Shown one piece after another: positions 34,613 to 42,966 of a stretch of DNA of 64,000 nucleotides (position 1 is its first letter; every line of letters starts with the position of its first letter). Below the pieces are notes generated by a model. That model saw only the letters and a list, made by a program, of their open reading frames with translations, was not told the origin of the DNA and did no database searches. Source of the DNA: Amycolatopsis sp. A133 (GTDB lineage Bacteria; Actinomycetota; Actinomycetes; Mycobacteriales; Pseudonocardiaceae); assembly GCF_031082405.1 (NCBI RefSeq), contig NZ_JAVHJU010000025.1:310001-374000 (forward strand), read 5' to 3'. The position numbers were made by a program, and so were the translations under genes.

Positions 34613-36006
34613 CTGCCGCCGCGGGCCATGCGCAGCACGTCGAGGGCCTCGTCGAGCTGCGCTTCGGTGAGCTTGCCGTCCTTGACGTACCCGCGTTCGA
34701 TGACGACCTCGCGGATCGTCTTCAGCTCCTTCAACGCCTGCTTCGCGACCGCAGCCGCTTCTTCGTAGCCGATGTAGGAGTTCAGCGGCGTCACGATCGA
34801 CGGCGAGCCCTCGGCGTAGGTGCGCGCGCGTTCGGTGTTCGCGGTGATGCCCGCGAACACCTTGTCCGCCAGCAGCCGCGAAACGGCCGCGAGCAGGCGT
34901 GCCGATTCGAGGACGTTCCGGGCGATCACCGGCAGGTTGACGTTCAGCTGGAAGTTGCCCGCCGCGCCGGCGAAGGCGACCGCCGCGTCGTTGCCGATCA
35001 CCTGCGCGACCACCTGCAGCGTCGCCTCCGGGATGACCGGGTTCACCTTGCCCGGCATGATCGACGAACCCGGCTGCAGGTCCGGCAGCGCCAGCTCGGC
35101 CAGCCCGGTGCGCGGGCCGGAGCCCAGCCAGCGCAGGTCGTTGGCGATCTTGTTGAGCGACACGGCGATCGTGCGCAGGTGCCCGGACGTCTCGACGACG
35201 CTGTCCTGCGTCGCCTGCGCCTCGAAGTGGTCGCGGGCCTCGGTCAGCGGCAGCCCGGTCACCGTGGCGAGTTCGACGGCGACACTGGCACCGAAGCCCT
35301 CCGGCGCGTTGAGGCCCGACCCGACGGCCGTGCCGCCGATCGGCAGCTCGCCCAGCCGCGGCAGGCCCGACTTCAGCCGTTCGACGCCGTAGCGGATCTG
35401 CGACGCCCACGCGCCCGCCTCCTGGCCGAGCGTGATCGGCACCGCGTCCATCAGGTGCGTGCGCCCGGACTTCACGACATCGGCCCATTCGGCGGCCCGG
35501 ACCTCGATCGCGCCGGCGAGGTACTCCAGCGCCGGGATGACGTCCTTGAGCACGGCCTCGGTCGCGGCGACGTGGATGGTCGTCGGGAAGGTGTCGTTCG
35601 ACGACTGCGACGCGTTGACGTGGTCGTTCGGGTGCACGTCGCGGCCGAGGGCACGCGAAGCCAGCGTCGCGATGACCTCGTTGGCGTTCATGTTCGACGA
35701 CGTCCCGGACCCGGTCTGGAAGACGTCGATCGGGAAGTGCGCGTCGTGGGCCCCGGCGGCGACCTCGTCGGCGGCGGCCGCGATGGCGTTCGCGACGTCG
35801 GCGTCGAGCACGCCCAGCTTGAGGTTGACCCGCGCGGCGGCCGCCTTGAGCAGTCCGAGCGCGCGGATCTGGGCGCGCTCCAGGCCCCGGCCGGAGATGG
35901 GGAAGTTCTCCACGGCCCGCTGGGTTTGCGCGCGGTAGAGCGCGTCGGCAGGCACGCGGACCTCGCCCATCGTGTCGTGTTCGATCCGGTATTCCTGATC
36001 AGCCAT
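34609..36006 (-). CDS. fumC: Fumarate hydratase, class II
   Basis: 465-residue TCA-cycle enzyme converting fumarate to malate without iron-sulfur clusters. The signature GSSIMPGKVNP with the active-site Ser is intact, as are TGSGTSSNMNANEV and ASQSSNDTFPT. It is the first gene of a probable operon with the MmyB-like regulator and DNA ligase. CAGAAT lies 6 nt before the ATG, an imperfect leaderless promoter. It is divergent from the ferredoxin-NADP reductase gene. Confidence 0.95.
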   Translation of the reverse strand: MADQEYRIEHDTMGEVRVPADALYRAQTQRAVENFPISGRGLERAQIRALGLLKAAAARVNLKLGVLDADVANAIAAAADEVAAGAHDAHFPIDVFQTGSGTSSNMNANEVIATLASRALGRDVHPNDHVNASQSSNDTFPTTIHVAATEAVLKDVIPALEYLAGAIEVRAAEWADVVKSGRTHLMDAVPITLGQEAGAWASQIRYGVERLKSGLPRLGELPIGGTAVGSGLNAPEGFGASVAVELATVTGLPLTEARDHFEAQATQDSVVETSGHLRTIAVSLNKIANDLRWLGSGPRTGLAELALPDLQPGSSIMPGKVNPVIPEATLQVVAQVIGNDAAVAFAGAAGNFQLNVNLPVIARNVLESARLLAAVSRLLADKVFAGITANTERARTYAEGSPSIVTPLNSYIGYEEAAAVAKQALKELKTIREVVIERGYVKDGKLTEAQLDEALDVLRMARGGR

Positions 36007-36127
36007 GACACGATTCTGGCCCTGTTCTCCCCGCCCCGCGTGGTGGCGTCGCCCACCCTCGGCGGCCCGCGACGCTAGGATCGGGTGTGTTCTCGATCAC
36101 CGCCATCCACCACTGGCTGGAGCGAGC

Positions 36128-37117
36128 ATGACTGACGTTGCTGGGGACCCCTACGACCTCGTGATCATCGGCGCGGGCCCGACGGGCCTGTTCGCCGCCT
36201 ACTACGCCGGGTTCCGCGGCCTTTCGATGGCGGTGGTCGACTCGCTGCCCGAGCCCGGCGGCCAGGTGACCGCGATGTACCCGGAGAAGATGATCTACGA
36301 CGTCGGCGGGTTCGCCGAGGTCCGCGGCCGCGATCTGGTCGACGGGCTGGTGCAGCAGGCGGCGCCGTGGAAGCCGAAGTACCTGCTGGGGCGCAAGGCG
36401 GAGAAGCTGGAAACCGCCGGGAACGGCGTCGAGCTGACCCTCGACGGCGGCGAAACCGTCCAGGCCCGTGCGGTGCTGATCACCGCGGGCATCGGCGAGT
36501 TCACCCCGCGCCCGCTGCCGGCCGGCGACGGCTGGCTCGGCCGCGGCATGGTCCACTTCGTCCCCGCGCTGCAGGCGCACGCGGGGCAGCACGTCGTGGT
36601 CGTCGGCGGCGGCGACTCGGCGTTCGACTGGATCCTCGCGCTGCACCCGGTCGCGGCGAGCGTGACGCTCGTGCACCGGCGCGCGAAGTTCCGCGCCGCC
36701 GAGTCGATCGTCCGGCAGGCGCGCGAACTCGGCACCCGGATCATCACCGACGCCGAGGTCACGCGGTTCGTCGAAGCGCCGGACGGCTCTCTCGAAGCCG
36801 TCGACGTCTCGATCAAGGGCGCCGGCGACGAGCGGCTGCCGGCCAACGCCGTCGTCGCGGCCCTCGGGTTCACCGCCGACCTGGGCCCGATCGAGAGCTG
36901 GGGCCTGGAGATCCACCACCGCGCCATCGCCGTCGACTCGACGATGGCGACCGCGCGCGAGCGCGTCTACGCCGCGGGCGACGTCGCCGCGTACCCGGGG
37001 AAGGTGAAGCTGATCGCGACCGGCTTCGGCGAGGCCGCGACGGCCGTCAACAACATCGCCGTCGCGCTCGACCCGGACGCCCACCTGTTCCCGGGCCACT
37101 CGAGCAACGCCGAATAA
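36128..37117 (+). CDS. Ferredoxin--NADP(+) reductase, thioredoxin-reductase-like
   Basis: 329-residue flavoprotein. The FAD motif GAGPTG is at residues 15-20 and the NADP motif VVVGGGDSAFDW at about 158-169. There is no CxxC redox pair, which separates it from thioredoxin reductase and fits the type 2 (YumC-like) ferredoxin-NADP reductases. It would pass electrons between NADPH and a ferredoxin. A promoter TAGGAT (36076-36081) and a GGAG site before the ATG are visible, so it has a normal leader. Confidence 0.85.
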   Translation: MTDVAGDPYDLVIIGAGPTGLFAAYYAGFRGLSMAVVDSLPEPGGQVTAMYPEKMIYDVGGFAEVRGRDLVDGLVQQAAPWKPKYLLGRKAEKLETAGNGVELTLDGGETVQARAVLITAGIGEFTPRPLPAGDGWLGRGMVHFVPALQAHAGQHVVVVGGGDSAFDWILALHPVAASVTLVHRRAKFRAAESIVRQARELGTRIITDAEVTRFVEAPDGSLEAVDVSIKGAGDERLPANAVVAALGFTADLGPIESWGLEIHHRAIAVDSTMATARERVYAAGDVAAYPGKVKLIATGFGEAATAVNNIAVALDPDAHLFPGHSSNAE

Positions 37118-37118
37118 G

Positions 37119-37871
37119 TCAGGCCTTCGTCTTCTCCGCGATCCACGGCGCGTAGGCGACGACGGAGGTGTAGATCGACGGCGCCGTCGCGCACTGCGGG
37201 TCGTTGTTGCCCGGGCGGCTGGTGACGCCGGCCAGCAGCCAGTGGTCGCCTTCGCGGACGATCTCCGGGCCACCGGAGTCGCCGAAGCACGCTCCGGACT
37301 TGCCGCCCGGGTTGTCCGTGCACAGCTCGGACGTGCCGTCGAACACCGACGTGCACTTCGTGCCTTCGACGATCCGCGTGTCGAGCTGCTGCAGCACCGT
37401 GGGGATCTCGCCGCAGTTGACCTTCGGGCAGGTCTGGCCCCAGCCGAGGATCCGGGTCGCGGTGCCCGGCGACGCGGCCGTCGCGAGCCCGATCGGTGCC
37501 GCCGCGGCCGGTGCCGCCAGCCGCAGCAGCGCGATGTCGCCCGCCGGGCTCTGGGTGTTGAACGCCGGGTTGACGATGATCTCGGCGGGCTGCGCGACTT
37601 CGCCACCCTGGCCCGAGTCGTTCGACCCCGTCCGGAGCGAAATGGCGGCCGGGACCTTGCCGAACGCGCAGTGCGCGGCCGTGACGACCCAGGTGGGCGC
37701 GATCAGCGCACCGGCGCAGAACAGCTTGCCCGACGAAGTGTGCAGCGAAACCGTGAACGGGTACGGCTGGTCGGCGTTCGCACCCCCGACGATGGCGGGG
37801 GCGGCCGCGGCGGTGCCGGGGACCAGGGCGATCGCGCACGCGGTCAACAGGGCCGGCAGTCGCCTGGGCAC
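37119..37871 (-). CDS. Secreted trypsin-fold serine protease
   Basis: 250-residue exported S1 protease. A signal peptide (about 1-24) precedes the activation site IVGG (27-30). The catalytic triad is His67 (TAAHC), Asp112 (GDIALL) and Ser199 (GDSGGP). The S1-pocket base six residues before Ser is Gly193 rather than the Asp of trypsin, so preference for Arg/Lys is unlikely. The GTG start uses an AAGGAGA that overlaps the glpX stop, so it is cotranscribed with glpX. Confidence 0.88.
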   Translation of the reverse strand: MPRRLPALLTACAIALVPGTAAAAPAIVGGANADQPYPFTVSLHTSSGKLFCAGALIAPTWVVTAAHCAFGKVPAAISLRTGSNDSGQGGEVAQPAEIIVNPAFNTQSPAGDIALLRLAAPAAAAPIGLATAASPGTATRILGWGQTCPKVNCGEIPTVLQQLDTRIVEGTKCTSVFDGTSELCTDNPGGKSGACFGDSGGPEIVREGDHWLLAGVTSRPGNNDPQCATAPSIYTSVVAYAPWIAEKTKA

Positions 37872-37879
37872 GGATCTCC

Positions 37880-38929
37880 TTACGGCAGCGGGGGCACGAT
37901 GTCGTCGTCGGGCGCGTCCAGGTGGCCGTCGAAGTTGACCGAGGAGTACGCCCGCAGCTTGTTCAGCCGGTGGTAGCCGTCGATCATTCTGACGGTCCCG
38001 GACTTGGACCGCATCACGATGGACTGCGTCGTCGCGCCGCCCTCGCGGTAGTGGACACCGCGCAGCAGGTCGCCGTCGGTGACGCCGGTGGCGCAGAAGA
38101 AGACGTTGTCGCCGCGCACGAGGTCGTCGTTGAGCAGGATCCGGTCGAGGTCGTGCCCGGCGGCGAGGGCCTTCTCGCGCTCGGCGTCGTCCTTCGGCCA
38201 CAGCCGGCCCTGCAGCTCGCCGCCGAGGCACTTCATCGCGCAGGCCGCGATGATGCCCTCGGGGGTGCCGCCGATGCCGATCAGCATGTCGACGCCGGTG
38301 GTCGGGCGGGCCGCGGCGATCGCGCCCGCGACGTCGCCGTCGGAGATGAACCGGATCCGCGCACCGGCGTCCCGGATCTCCTTGATGATCTGCTCGTGCC
38401 GCGGGCGGTCCAGGACGCACACGGTGACGTCGCTGACGCTGCTGTGCTTGGCCTTGGCGACGCGGCGGATGTTCTCCGCGATCGGCGCGCCGAGCTCCAC
38501 CTTGCCGGCCGCGTCCGGCCCGACGGCCAGCTTCTCCATGTAGAACACCGCGGACGGGTCGAACATCGCCCCGCGCTCGGCCACCGCCAGCACGGCGAGC
38601 GCGTTCGGCATGCCCTTGGCCATCAGCGTGGTGCCGTCGACCGGGTCGACCGCGACGTCGCAGTCCGGCCCGTCGCCGTTGCCGACCTCTTCGCCGTTGA
38701 ACAGCATCGGGGCTTCGTCCTTCTCGCCCTCGCCGATCACCACGACCCCGCGCATCGACACCGTCGAGACGAGCTGGCGCATCGCGTCGACGGCCGCGCC
38801 GTCCCCGCCGATCTTGTCGCCGCGGCCGACCCAGCGGCCGGCCGCCATCGCGGCGGCTTCGGTGACCCGGACCAGCTCCATCGCGAGGTTGCGGTCGGGC
38901 GCTTCACGACGACTGTCTGCGGCGGGCAT
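37880..38929 (-). CDS. glpX: Fructose-1,6-bisphosphatase, class II
   Basis: 349-residue metal-dependent phosphatase of gluconeogenesis, hydrolysing fructose 1,6-bisphosphate. The motif DPVDGTT and the preceding GEGEKDEAPML bind metal and phosphate. It is the usual sole FBPase of Actinobacteria. GGAGG precedes the ATG. The protease gene follows 8 nt downstream. The 85-bp gap to xseB holds two TATCTG hexamers that may be -10 sites. Confidence 0.95.
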   Translation of the reverse strand: MPAADSRREAPDRNLAMELVRVTEAAAMAAGRWVGRGDKIGGDGAAVDAMRQLVSTVSMRGVVVIGEGEKDEAPMLFNGEEVGNGDGPDCDVAVDPVDGTTLMAKGMPNALAVLAVAERGAMFDPSAVFYMEKLAVGPDAAGKVELGAPIAENIRRVAKAKHSSVSDVTVCVLDRPRHEQIIKEIRDAGARIRFISDGDVAGAIAAARPTTGVDMLIGIGGTPEGIIAACAMKCLGGELQGRLWPKDDAEREKALAAGHDLDRILLNDDLVRGDNVFFCATGVTDGDLLRGVHYREGGATTQSIVMRSKSGTVRMIDGYHRLNKLRAYSSVNFDGHLDAPDDDIVPPLP

Positions 38930-39014
38930 CTGTGCCTCCCGGATCGTGGAACTGGCGGGCGTTCAGTCTGTCAGATACCCGCCGTGATTCCAGATACCGT
39001 CGGCATGGCCTACC

Positions 39015-39236
39015 TCACTGCTCGGAGTCGTCCTCCACGGACGCGAGGGCGGCTTCGATGCGCTCGCGCGCGCCTTCGAGATGGCGCTCACAGACCTTCG
39101 CGAGCTTCTCACCCTTCTCCCACAACGCGAGTGACTGCTCGAGGGACAGACCCCCGGCCTCGAGCTCGCGGACGACCTCGACGAGGCGGTCGCGCGCCTG
39201 CTCGTAGCCGAGTTCCTCGCTGGCTGTTTCACTCAC
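39015..39236 (-). CDS. xseB: Exodeoxyribonuclease VII small subunit
   Basis: 73-residue helical subunit that joins several copies of itself to XseA to form exonuclease VII, which degrades single-stranded DNA. The motif LGYEQARDRLVEVVRELEAG, then SLEQSLALWEKGEKLA, is diagnostic. The GTG at 39236 overlaps the stop of the 134-residue gene (GTGA). It is the last gene of the xseA operon. Confidence 0.93.
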   Translation of the reverse strand: MSETASEELGYEQARDRLVEVVRELEAGGLSLEQSLALWEKGEKLAKVCERHLEGARERIEAALASVEDDSEQ

Positions 39237-39637
39237 GCTCGGTGTTCTCCGACCTTCCGGGCTGACGGGTGGGCGCTGTTCGCGCACACTACCGCGCTGG
39301 CCATCGCGTGGTCGTACCCGACGAACGCCAGCGCGAACTCCTGCCCGTCACCGTCCGCGATCGCCTCTTCGAGGTTCTCCTGCGCGCCCGCCACCCGCTT
39401 CCGGTGCCCGGCGCCGTCGGCGAACCACCAGCGCGAGCCGACCTGCATCGACGTCGCTTCGGACAGCCGCCGCAGCTGCGGTCCCAGGTCGCGGCGGGCG
39501 GCGGTGCCGCAGCCGGCGAGCAGGGCCGTCCAGCACTCGGCGGCGGCCCGGTCGGTGCGCACCGCCTGGTCCAGCAGCGGGCGCGCGCCGAGCCTCCTGG
39601 CCGCGTCCACGGTGAGCGGGAGGAACGTCACCTTCAC
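39233..39637 (-). CDS. Unknown protein between xseA and xseB
   Basis: 134-residue protein of no family I recognise. It is predominantly helical, with RTDRAAAECWTALLAGCGTA, VGSRWWFADGAGHRKRV and EFALAFVGYDHAMASAVV as its most distinctive segments. It overlaps xseA by 4 nt (GTGA) and xseB by 4 nt (GTGA), so it is made in step with both exonuclease subunits. A role with exonuclease VII is inferred from this placement only. Confidence 0.75.
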   Translation of the reverse strand: MKVTFLPLTVDAARRLGARPLLDQAVRTDRAAAECWTALLAGCGTAARRDLGPQLRRLSEATSMQVGSRWWFADGAGHRKRVAGAQENLEEAIADGDGQEFALAFVGYDHAMASAVVCANSAHPSARKVGEHRA

Positions 39638-40881
39638 CCCTGCTCTCCTTCCGCCACCGCCTTGATCGCGCCGTCGCCCACGCGCACGCGCAGCTGGGCA
39701 CCGGCCTCGACTTCGGAGACGGAGCGGAGTACCTGGAGGTTGCCTTCGGCGTCGATGAACTGCACGACCGCGTACCCGCGGGCCAGCGTCGCCGCCGGGC
39801 CGAGCGCGGTGAGCCGGGCCCGCGCGTTCGCGACCTCGGCCTGGTCCTTGGCGAGCAGGCTCAGCATGGCGCGGCGGGCGCGTTCGCGGTGGACGTCGAC
39901 GTCGTCCTGCCGTCGCTGGACCGGGCCCAGCGGGTCGGCCAGGGCCGGGCGGCTGCGGATCTGGTTGAGCAGCCGCGCCTGCGTGTCGACCCAGCCGTGC
40001 AGCGCGCGGCGGCCGCGGTCACGCATCTGCCGGACGCGTTCGGTCTCCTCGCGCAGGTCCGGGACGATCCGCTTGCCGGCGTCGGTCGGCGTCGAGCAGC
40101 GCAGGTCGGCGACGTAGTCGAGCAGCGGGGTGTCCGGTTCGTGCCCGATGGCACTGACGACCGGCGTGCCCGTGGCCGACACCGCGCGGCAGAGCGCTTC
40201 GTCGGAGAACGGCAGCAGGTCCTCGACGCTACCGCCGCCGCGGGCGATGACGATGACGTCGATCTCGGGGTCGGCGTCGAAGATCCGCAGCGCGCGCATG
40301 ACCTGCGGCACCGCCTGCGAGCCCTGCACGGCCGTGTTGAGCACCTTGATCCGGACGTGCGGCCACCGCCCCTGCGCGTTGGCCAGGACGTCCCGCTCGG
40401 CCGCCGACGCGCGGCCGGTGATCAGCCCGACGCCCTTCGGCAGGAACGGGATCGGCCGCTTGCGCTGCGCCGAGAAGAGGCCTTCGGCGGTCAGCAGCTT
40501 CTTCAGGCGTTCGATCCGGGCCAGCAGCTCACCGATGCCGACCGCGCGGATCTGGTCGGCGCGGAGGCTGATCGTGCCGCGGCCGAAGAAGTACGACGGC
40601 TTGGCGTGCACGACGACGCTCGCGCCTTCCCGCAGCGGCGGCTCCATCTCGCGGATCAGCCAGTTCGGGCAGGTGACGGACATCGAGACGTCCGCCGAAG
40701 GGTCGCGCAGCGTCAGGAACGCGGTCTGGGTGTTGGGCCGGGAGCTGACCTGGGTGACCTGGCCCTCCACCCAGACCGCGCCGAGCCGGTGGATCCAGTC
40801 GCCGATCTTGCGCGCGACGGTCCGGACCGGCCACGGCGATTCCGCGGTGCTCGCTGGAGCTTGGGTGGATTCGGTGCTCAC
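39634..40881 (-). CDS. xseA: Exodeoxyribonuclease VII large subunit
   Basis: 415-residue catalytic subunit. The N-terminal OB domain (WVEGQVTQVSSRPNTQTAFL) is followed by the catalytic core with KGVGLITGRASAAERDVL, IARGGGSVEDLLPFSDE and SAIGHEPDTPLLDYVADLR, then a coiled-coil region and a C-terminal beta segment (LARGYAVVQ). The GTG at 40881 overlaps the stop of the upstream gene (GTGA). The operon order is lipid-droplet protein, xseA, 134-residue protein, xseB. Confidence 0.95.
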   Translation of the reverse strand: MSTESTQAPASTAESPWPVRTVARKIGDWIHRLGAVWVEGQVTQVSSRPNTQTAFLTLRDPSADVSMSVTCPNWLIREMEPPLREGASVVVHAKPSYFFGRGTISLRADQIRAVGIGELLARIERLKKLLTAEGLFSAQRKRPIPFLPKGVGLITGRASAAERDVLANAQGRWPHVRIKVLNTAVQGSQAVPQVMRALRIFDADPEIDVIVIARGGGSVEDLLPFSDEALCRAVSATGTPVVSAIGHEPDTPLLDYVADLRCSTPTDAGKRIVPDLREETERVRQMRDRGRRALHGWVDTQARLLNQIRSRPALADPLGPVQRRQDDVDVHRERARRAMLSLLAKDQAEVANARARLTALGPAATLARGYAVVQFIDAEGNLQVLRSVSEVEAGAQLRVRVGDGAIKAVAEGEQG

Positions 40882-41633
40882 GGGCCTTCCGTGCCGTCGC
40901 CGCCGTCCTCGGCCTTGTCCCGTTCGGCCTTGCGGGCGTTGGCGATCCGGCGGGACAGCATCCCGGTGAAGGAGGAGCGGTCGGCGTTCGCGCGTTCGTA
41001 CTCGAGGATGGTCTCGAGCTGGTCGATCGAGAACTGGCGCAGCCGGGCCCGCAGCTGCGGGAGGGTGAGCTGGTCGTAGCCGGTCAGCCCGGCCGGACCC
41101 TCGTACCCCGCGGCGCTGGTCCGGGGGGTCTCGCTCTTGGTCTTCTTGTCGATCTTGGGCGTGCCGGGCTTGGGCGTGCGCGGCGGTGTTTCCTCGGCGG
41201 TTGCGGCCTCGCTGTCGTGCTCGCCGTCGGCGTGGTCCTCGGCGAGCGCGCGTTCCTCTTCGGCCCACGGATCGCCCAGCTCCGCTTCGAGCTCGGCTGC
41301 TGACGGAACGTGACCGTTGATTTCCGAACGGGGTTCGGGCACGTCGGCGACGGGGGCGAACTTCGGCCGGGCGGGCGGGACGTCGGGCTCGACGTCCTCG
41401 TCGAACGTCGCCCAGCTCGGCGCGTCTTCGACCGGGCGCAGGCTCGACAGGGCACTGTCGCCCTTGATCGCCAGCTCGGTGACGTGCTGCTGGACCCGCA
41501 TGGAGGCCTGCAGCACCTGACTGACCACGGTCACCGGGAGCCCGGCGAGCTGCCGGGGAAGTTCGCGAACCCGCTCGGCGGTGGAGACGGCGAGGCCCGC
41601 GGCGACCCGGAGGGGGAGCGGGAAAGGCTTCAT
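40878..41633 (-). CDS. Lipid droplet-associated protein, Rv1109c-like
   Basis: 251-residue protein. The N-terminal 60 residues (LPLRVAAGLAVSTAERVREL, then LAGLPVTVVSQVLQASMRVQQ) form an amphipathic, membrane-associating region conserved with mycobacterial proteins annotated as lipid droplet-associated. A low-complexity acidic/Pro linker (about 85-190) leads to a SAP-like helical C-terminus (LTGYDQLTLPQLRARLRQFS). Its position between xseA and ispH is as in M. tuberculosis. The ATG at 41633 is chosen because homology begins there. Confidence 0.8.
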   Translation of the reverse strand: MKPFPLPLRVAAGLAVSTAERVRELPRQLAGLPVTVVSQVLQASMRVQQHVTELAIKGDSALSSLRPVEDAPSWATFDEDVEPDVPPARPKFAPVADVPEPRSEINGHVPSAAELEAELGDPWAEEERALAEDHADGEHDSEAATAEETPPRTPKPGTPKIDKKTKSETPRTSAAGYEGPAGLTGYDQLTLPQLRARLRQFSIDQLETILEYERANADRSSFTGMLSRRIANARKAERDKAEDGGDGTEGP

Positions 41634-41785
41634 GTGTCCAGCCTGCCGTATGACCGCCCGTCCTGCCCAACCGAAAGGGTGGGTTCGGGCGCATTGCGTG
41701 ACGCCCGGCACAGCGCGGTAGGGGGACGAAGCTCACCCGAAAGGGACTTCGAGTCCGGCTCGGGGCTGCCCGTACCCTGGGTGGC

Positions 41786-42781
41786 ATGAGTGAAGCGAGT
41801 CCCGGAATCGAGCCCGCGGGTACCCCCACGATCACCGGAACCGCTTCCGGCAAGCGGGTGCTGCTGGCCAAGCCCCGCGGTTACTGCGCCGGCGTCGACC
41901 GCGCGGTGATCGCCGTCGAGAAGGCCCTCGACGTCTACGGCGCGCCGGTGTACGTCCGCAAGGAGATCGTCCACAACCGCCACGTGGTCGACACGCTGCG
42001 CGAGCGCGGCGCGATCTTCGTCGACGAGACGTCCGAGGTGCCCGAGGGCGCGCTCGTGGTCTTCTCCGCGCACGGCGTCTCGCCGATGGTGCACGCGGAG
42101 GCGGCCGAGCGGAACCTGCGCACGATCGACGCAACCTGCCCCCTGGTGACGAAGGTGCACAAGGAGGTCAACCGCTTCGCGAACGACGACTACGACATCC
42201 TGCTGATCGGCCACGAAGGCCACGAAGAGGTCGAGGGCACCGCCGGCGAGGCGCCGGACAAGGTGCAGCTGGTCGACAAGGCCGAGGACGTCGGCAAGGT
42301 CGAGGTGCGCGATCCGTCGAAGGTGATCTGGCTGTCCCAGACGACGCTGTCGGTCGACGAGACGATGGAGCGCGTCGACCAGCTCCGCGAGCGGTTCCCG
42401 GATCTGGCGGACCCGCCGAGCGACGACATCTGCTACGCGACGACGAACCGCCAGGTCGCGGTCAAGGCCATGGCCGCCGAATGCGACCTGGTGCTGGTGG
42501 TCGGGTCGACGAACTCGTCCAACTCGAAGCGCCTGGTCGAGGTCGCGCTGAAGGCCGGAGCCCGGGCGTCGTACCTGGTCGACTTCGCGCACGAGGTCGA
42601 CGAGGCGTGGCTTTCCGGTGTGACGACGGTCGGCGTCACCTCGGGTGCGTCGGTACCGGACGTGCTGGTCATGGAGCTGCTGGACTGGCTGGCGAAGCGC
42701 GGCTACGGCGACGTCAACGAGGTCACCACGGCCAACGAGAAGATCACCTTCGCGCCGCCGAAGGAACTTCGGAAGGTCTAA
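41786..42781 (+). CDS. ispH: 4-hydroxy-3-methylbut-2-enyl diphosphate reductase
   Basis: 331-residue iron-sulfur enzyme of the MEP pathway that makes IPP and DMAPP. The three cluster cysteines are Cys34 (PRGYCAGVDRAV), Cys118 (DATCPLVTKVH) and Cys216 (DDICYATTNRQ). It acts in the cytoplasm. TACCCT lies 7 nt before the ATG, so it is probably leaderless. A 9-bp hairpin and a 21-bp tandem repeat follow the stop. Confidence 0.95.
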   Translation: MSEASPGIEPAGTPTITGTASGKRVLLAKPRGYCAGVDRAVIAVEKALDVYGAPVYVRKEIVHNRHVVDTLRERGAIFVDETSEVPEGALVVFSAHGVSPMVHAEAAERNLRTIDATCPLVTKVHKEVNRFANDDYDILLIGHEGHEEVEGTAGEAPDKVQLVDKAEDVGKVEVRDPSKVIWLSQTTLSVDETMERVDQLRERFPDLADPPSDDICYATTNRQVAVKAMAAECDLVLVVGSTNSSNSKRLVEVALKAGARASYLVDFAHEVDEAWLSGVTTVGVTSGASVPDVLVMELLDWLAKRGYGDVNEVTTANEKITFAPPKELRKV

Positions 42782-42796
42782 GTCTTGAGGTCCGGC

Positions 42797-42819
42797 CGGC
42801 GGGCCGTTCCGGCCCGCCG
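42797..42819 (+). terminator. ispH terminator hairpin
   Basis: cggcgggcc, loop gttcc, ggcccgccg: 9-bp stem 15 nt after the ispH stop. No U-tract. The tandem repeat begins 2 nt later. Confidence 0.65.
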
Positions 42820-42820
42820 C

Positions 42821-42924
42821 CGTGATGCCCTTCCAGTCACGCGTGATGCCCTTCCAGTCACGCGTGATGCCCGCCCAATCACGTGAGATGCCTCTCTGAT
42901 CACGTGAGATGCCTTTCGGTGCAC
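42821..42924. repeat. 21-bp tandem repeat, five units
   Basis: Units start at 42821, 42842, 42863, 42884 and 42905, an exact 21-bp period. Units 1 and 2 are identical (cgtgatgcccttccagtcacg); 3, 4 and 5 diverge progressively. Each early unit is a weak palindrome (cgtga/tcacg). The array lies between the convergent ispH and DUF6542 genes. There are no unique spacers, so it is not CRISPR. Confidence 0.85.
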
Positions 42925-42930
42925 AAAAAC

Positions 42931-42959
42931 GGCGGTCACCTCCCGCGGAGGTGACCGCC
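42931..42959 (-). terminator. Intrinsic terminator of DUF6542 gene
   Basis: ggcggtcacctcc (42931-42943) pairs exactly with 42947-42959 over a 3-nt loop. On the minus strand it is followed by GTTTTTG, a genuine U-tract, 7 nt after the DUF6542 stop. It is the only clearly Rho-independent terminator of standard form seen here. Confidence 0.85.
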
Positions 42960-42966
42960 GTGTTCG

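Noticed and set aside
42821..42924. CRISPR array
   Set aside because: Units are contiguous with a 21-bp period, no unique spacers, and no cas genes are in view.
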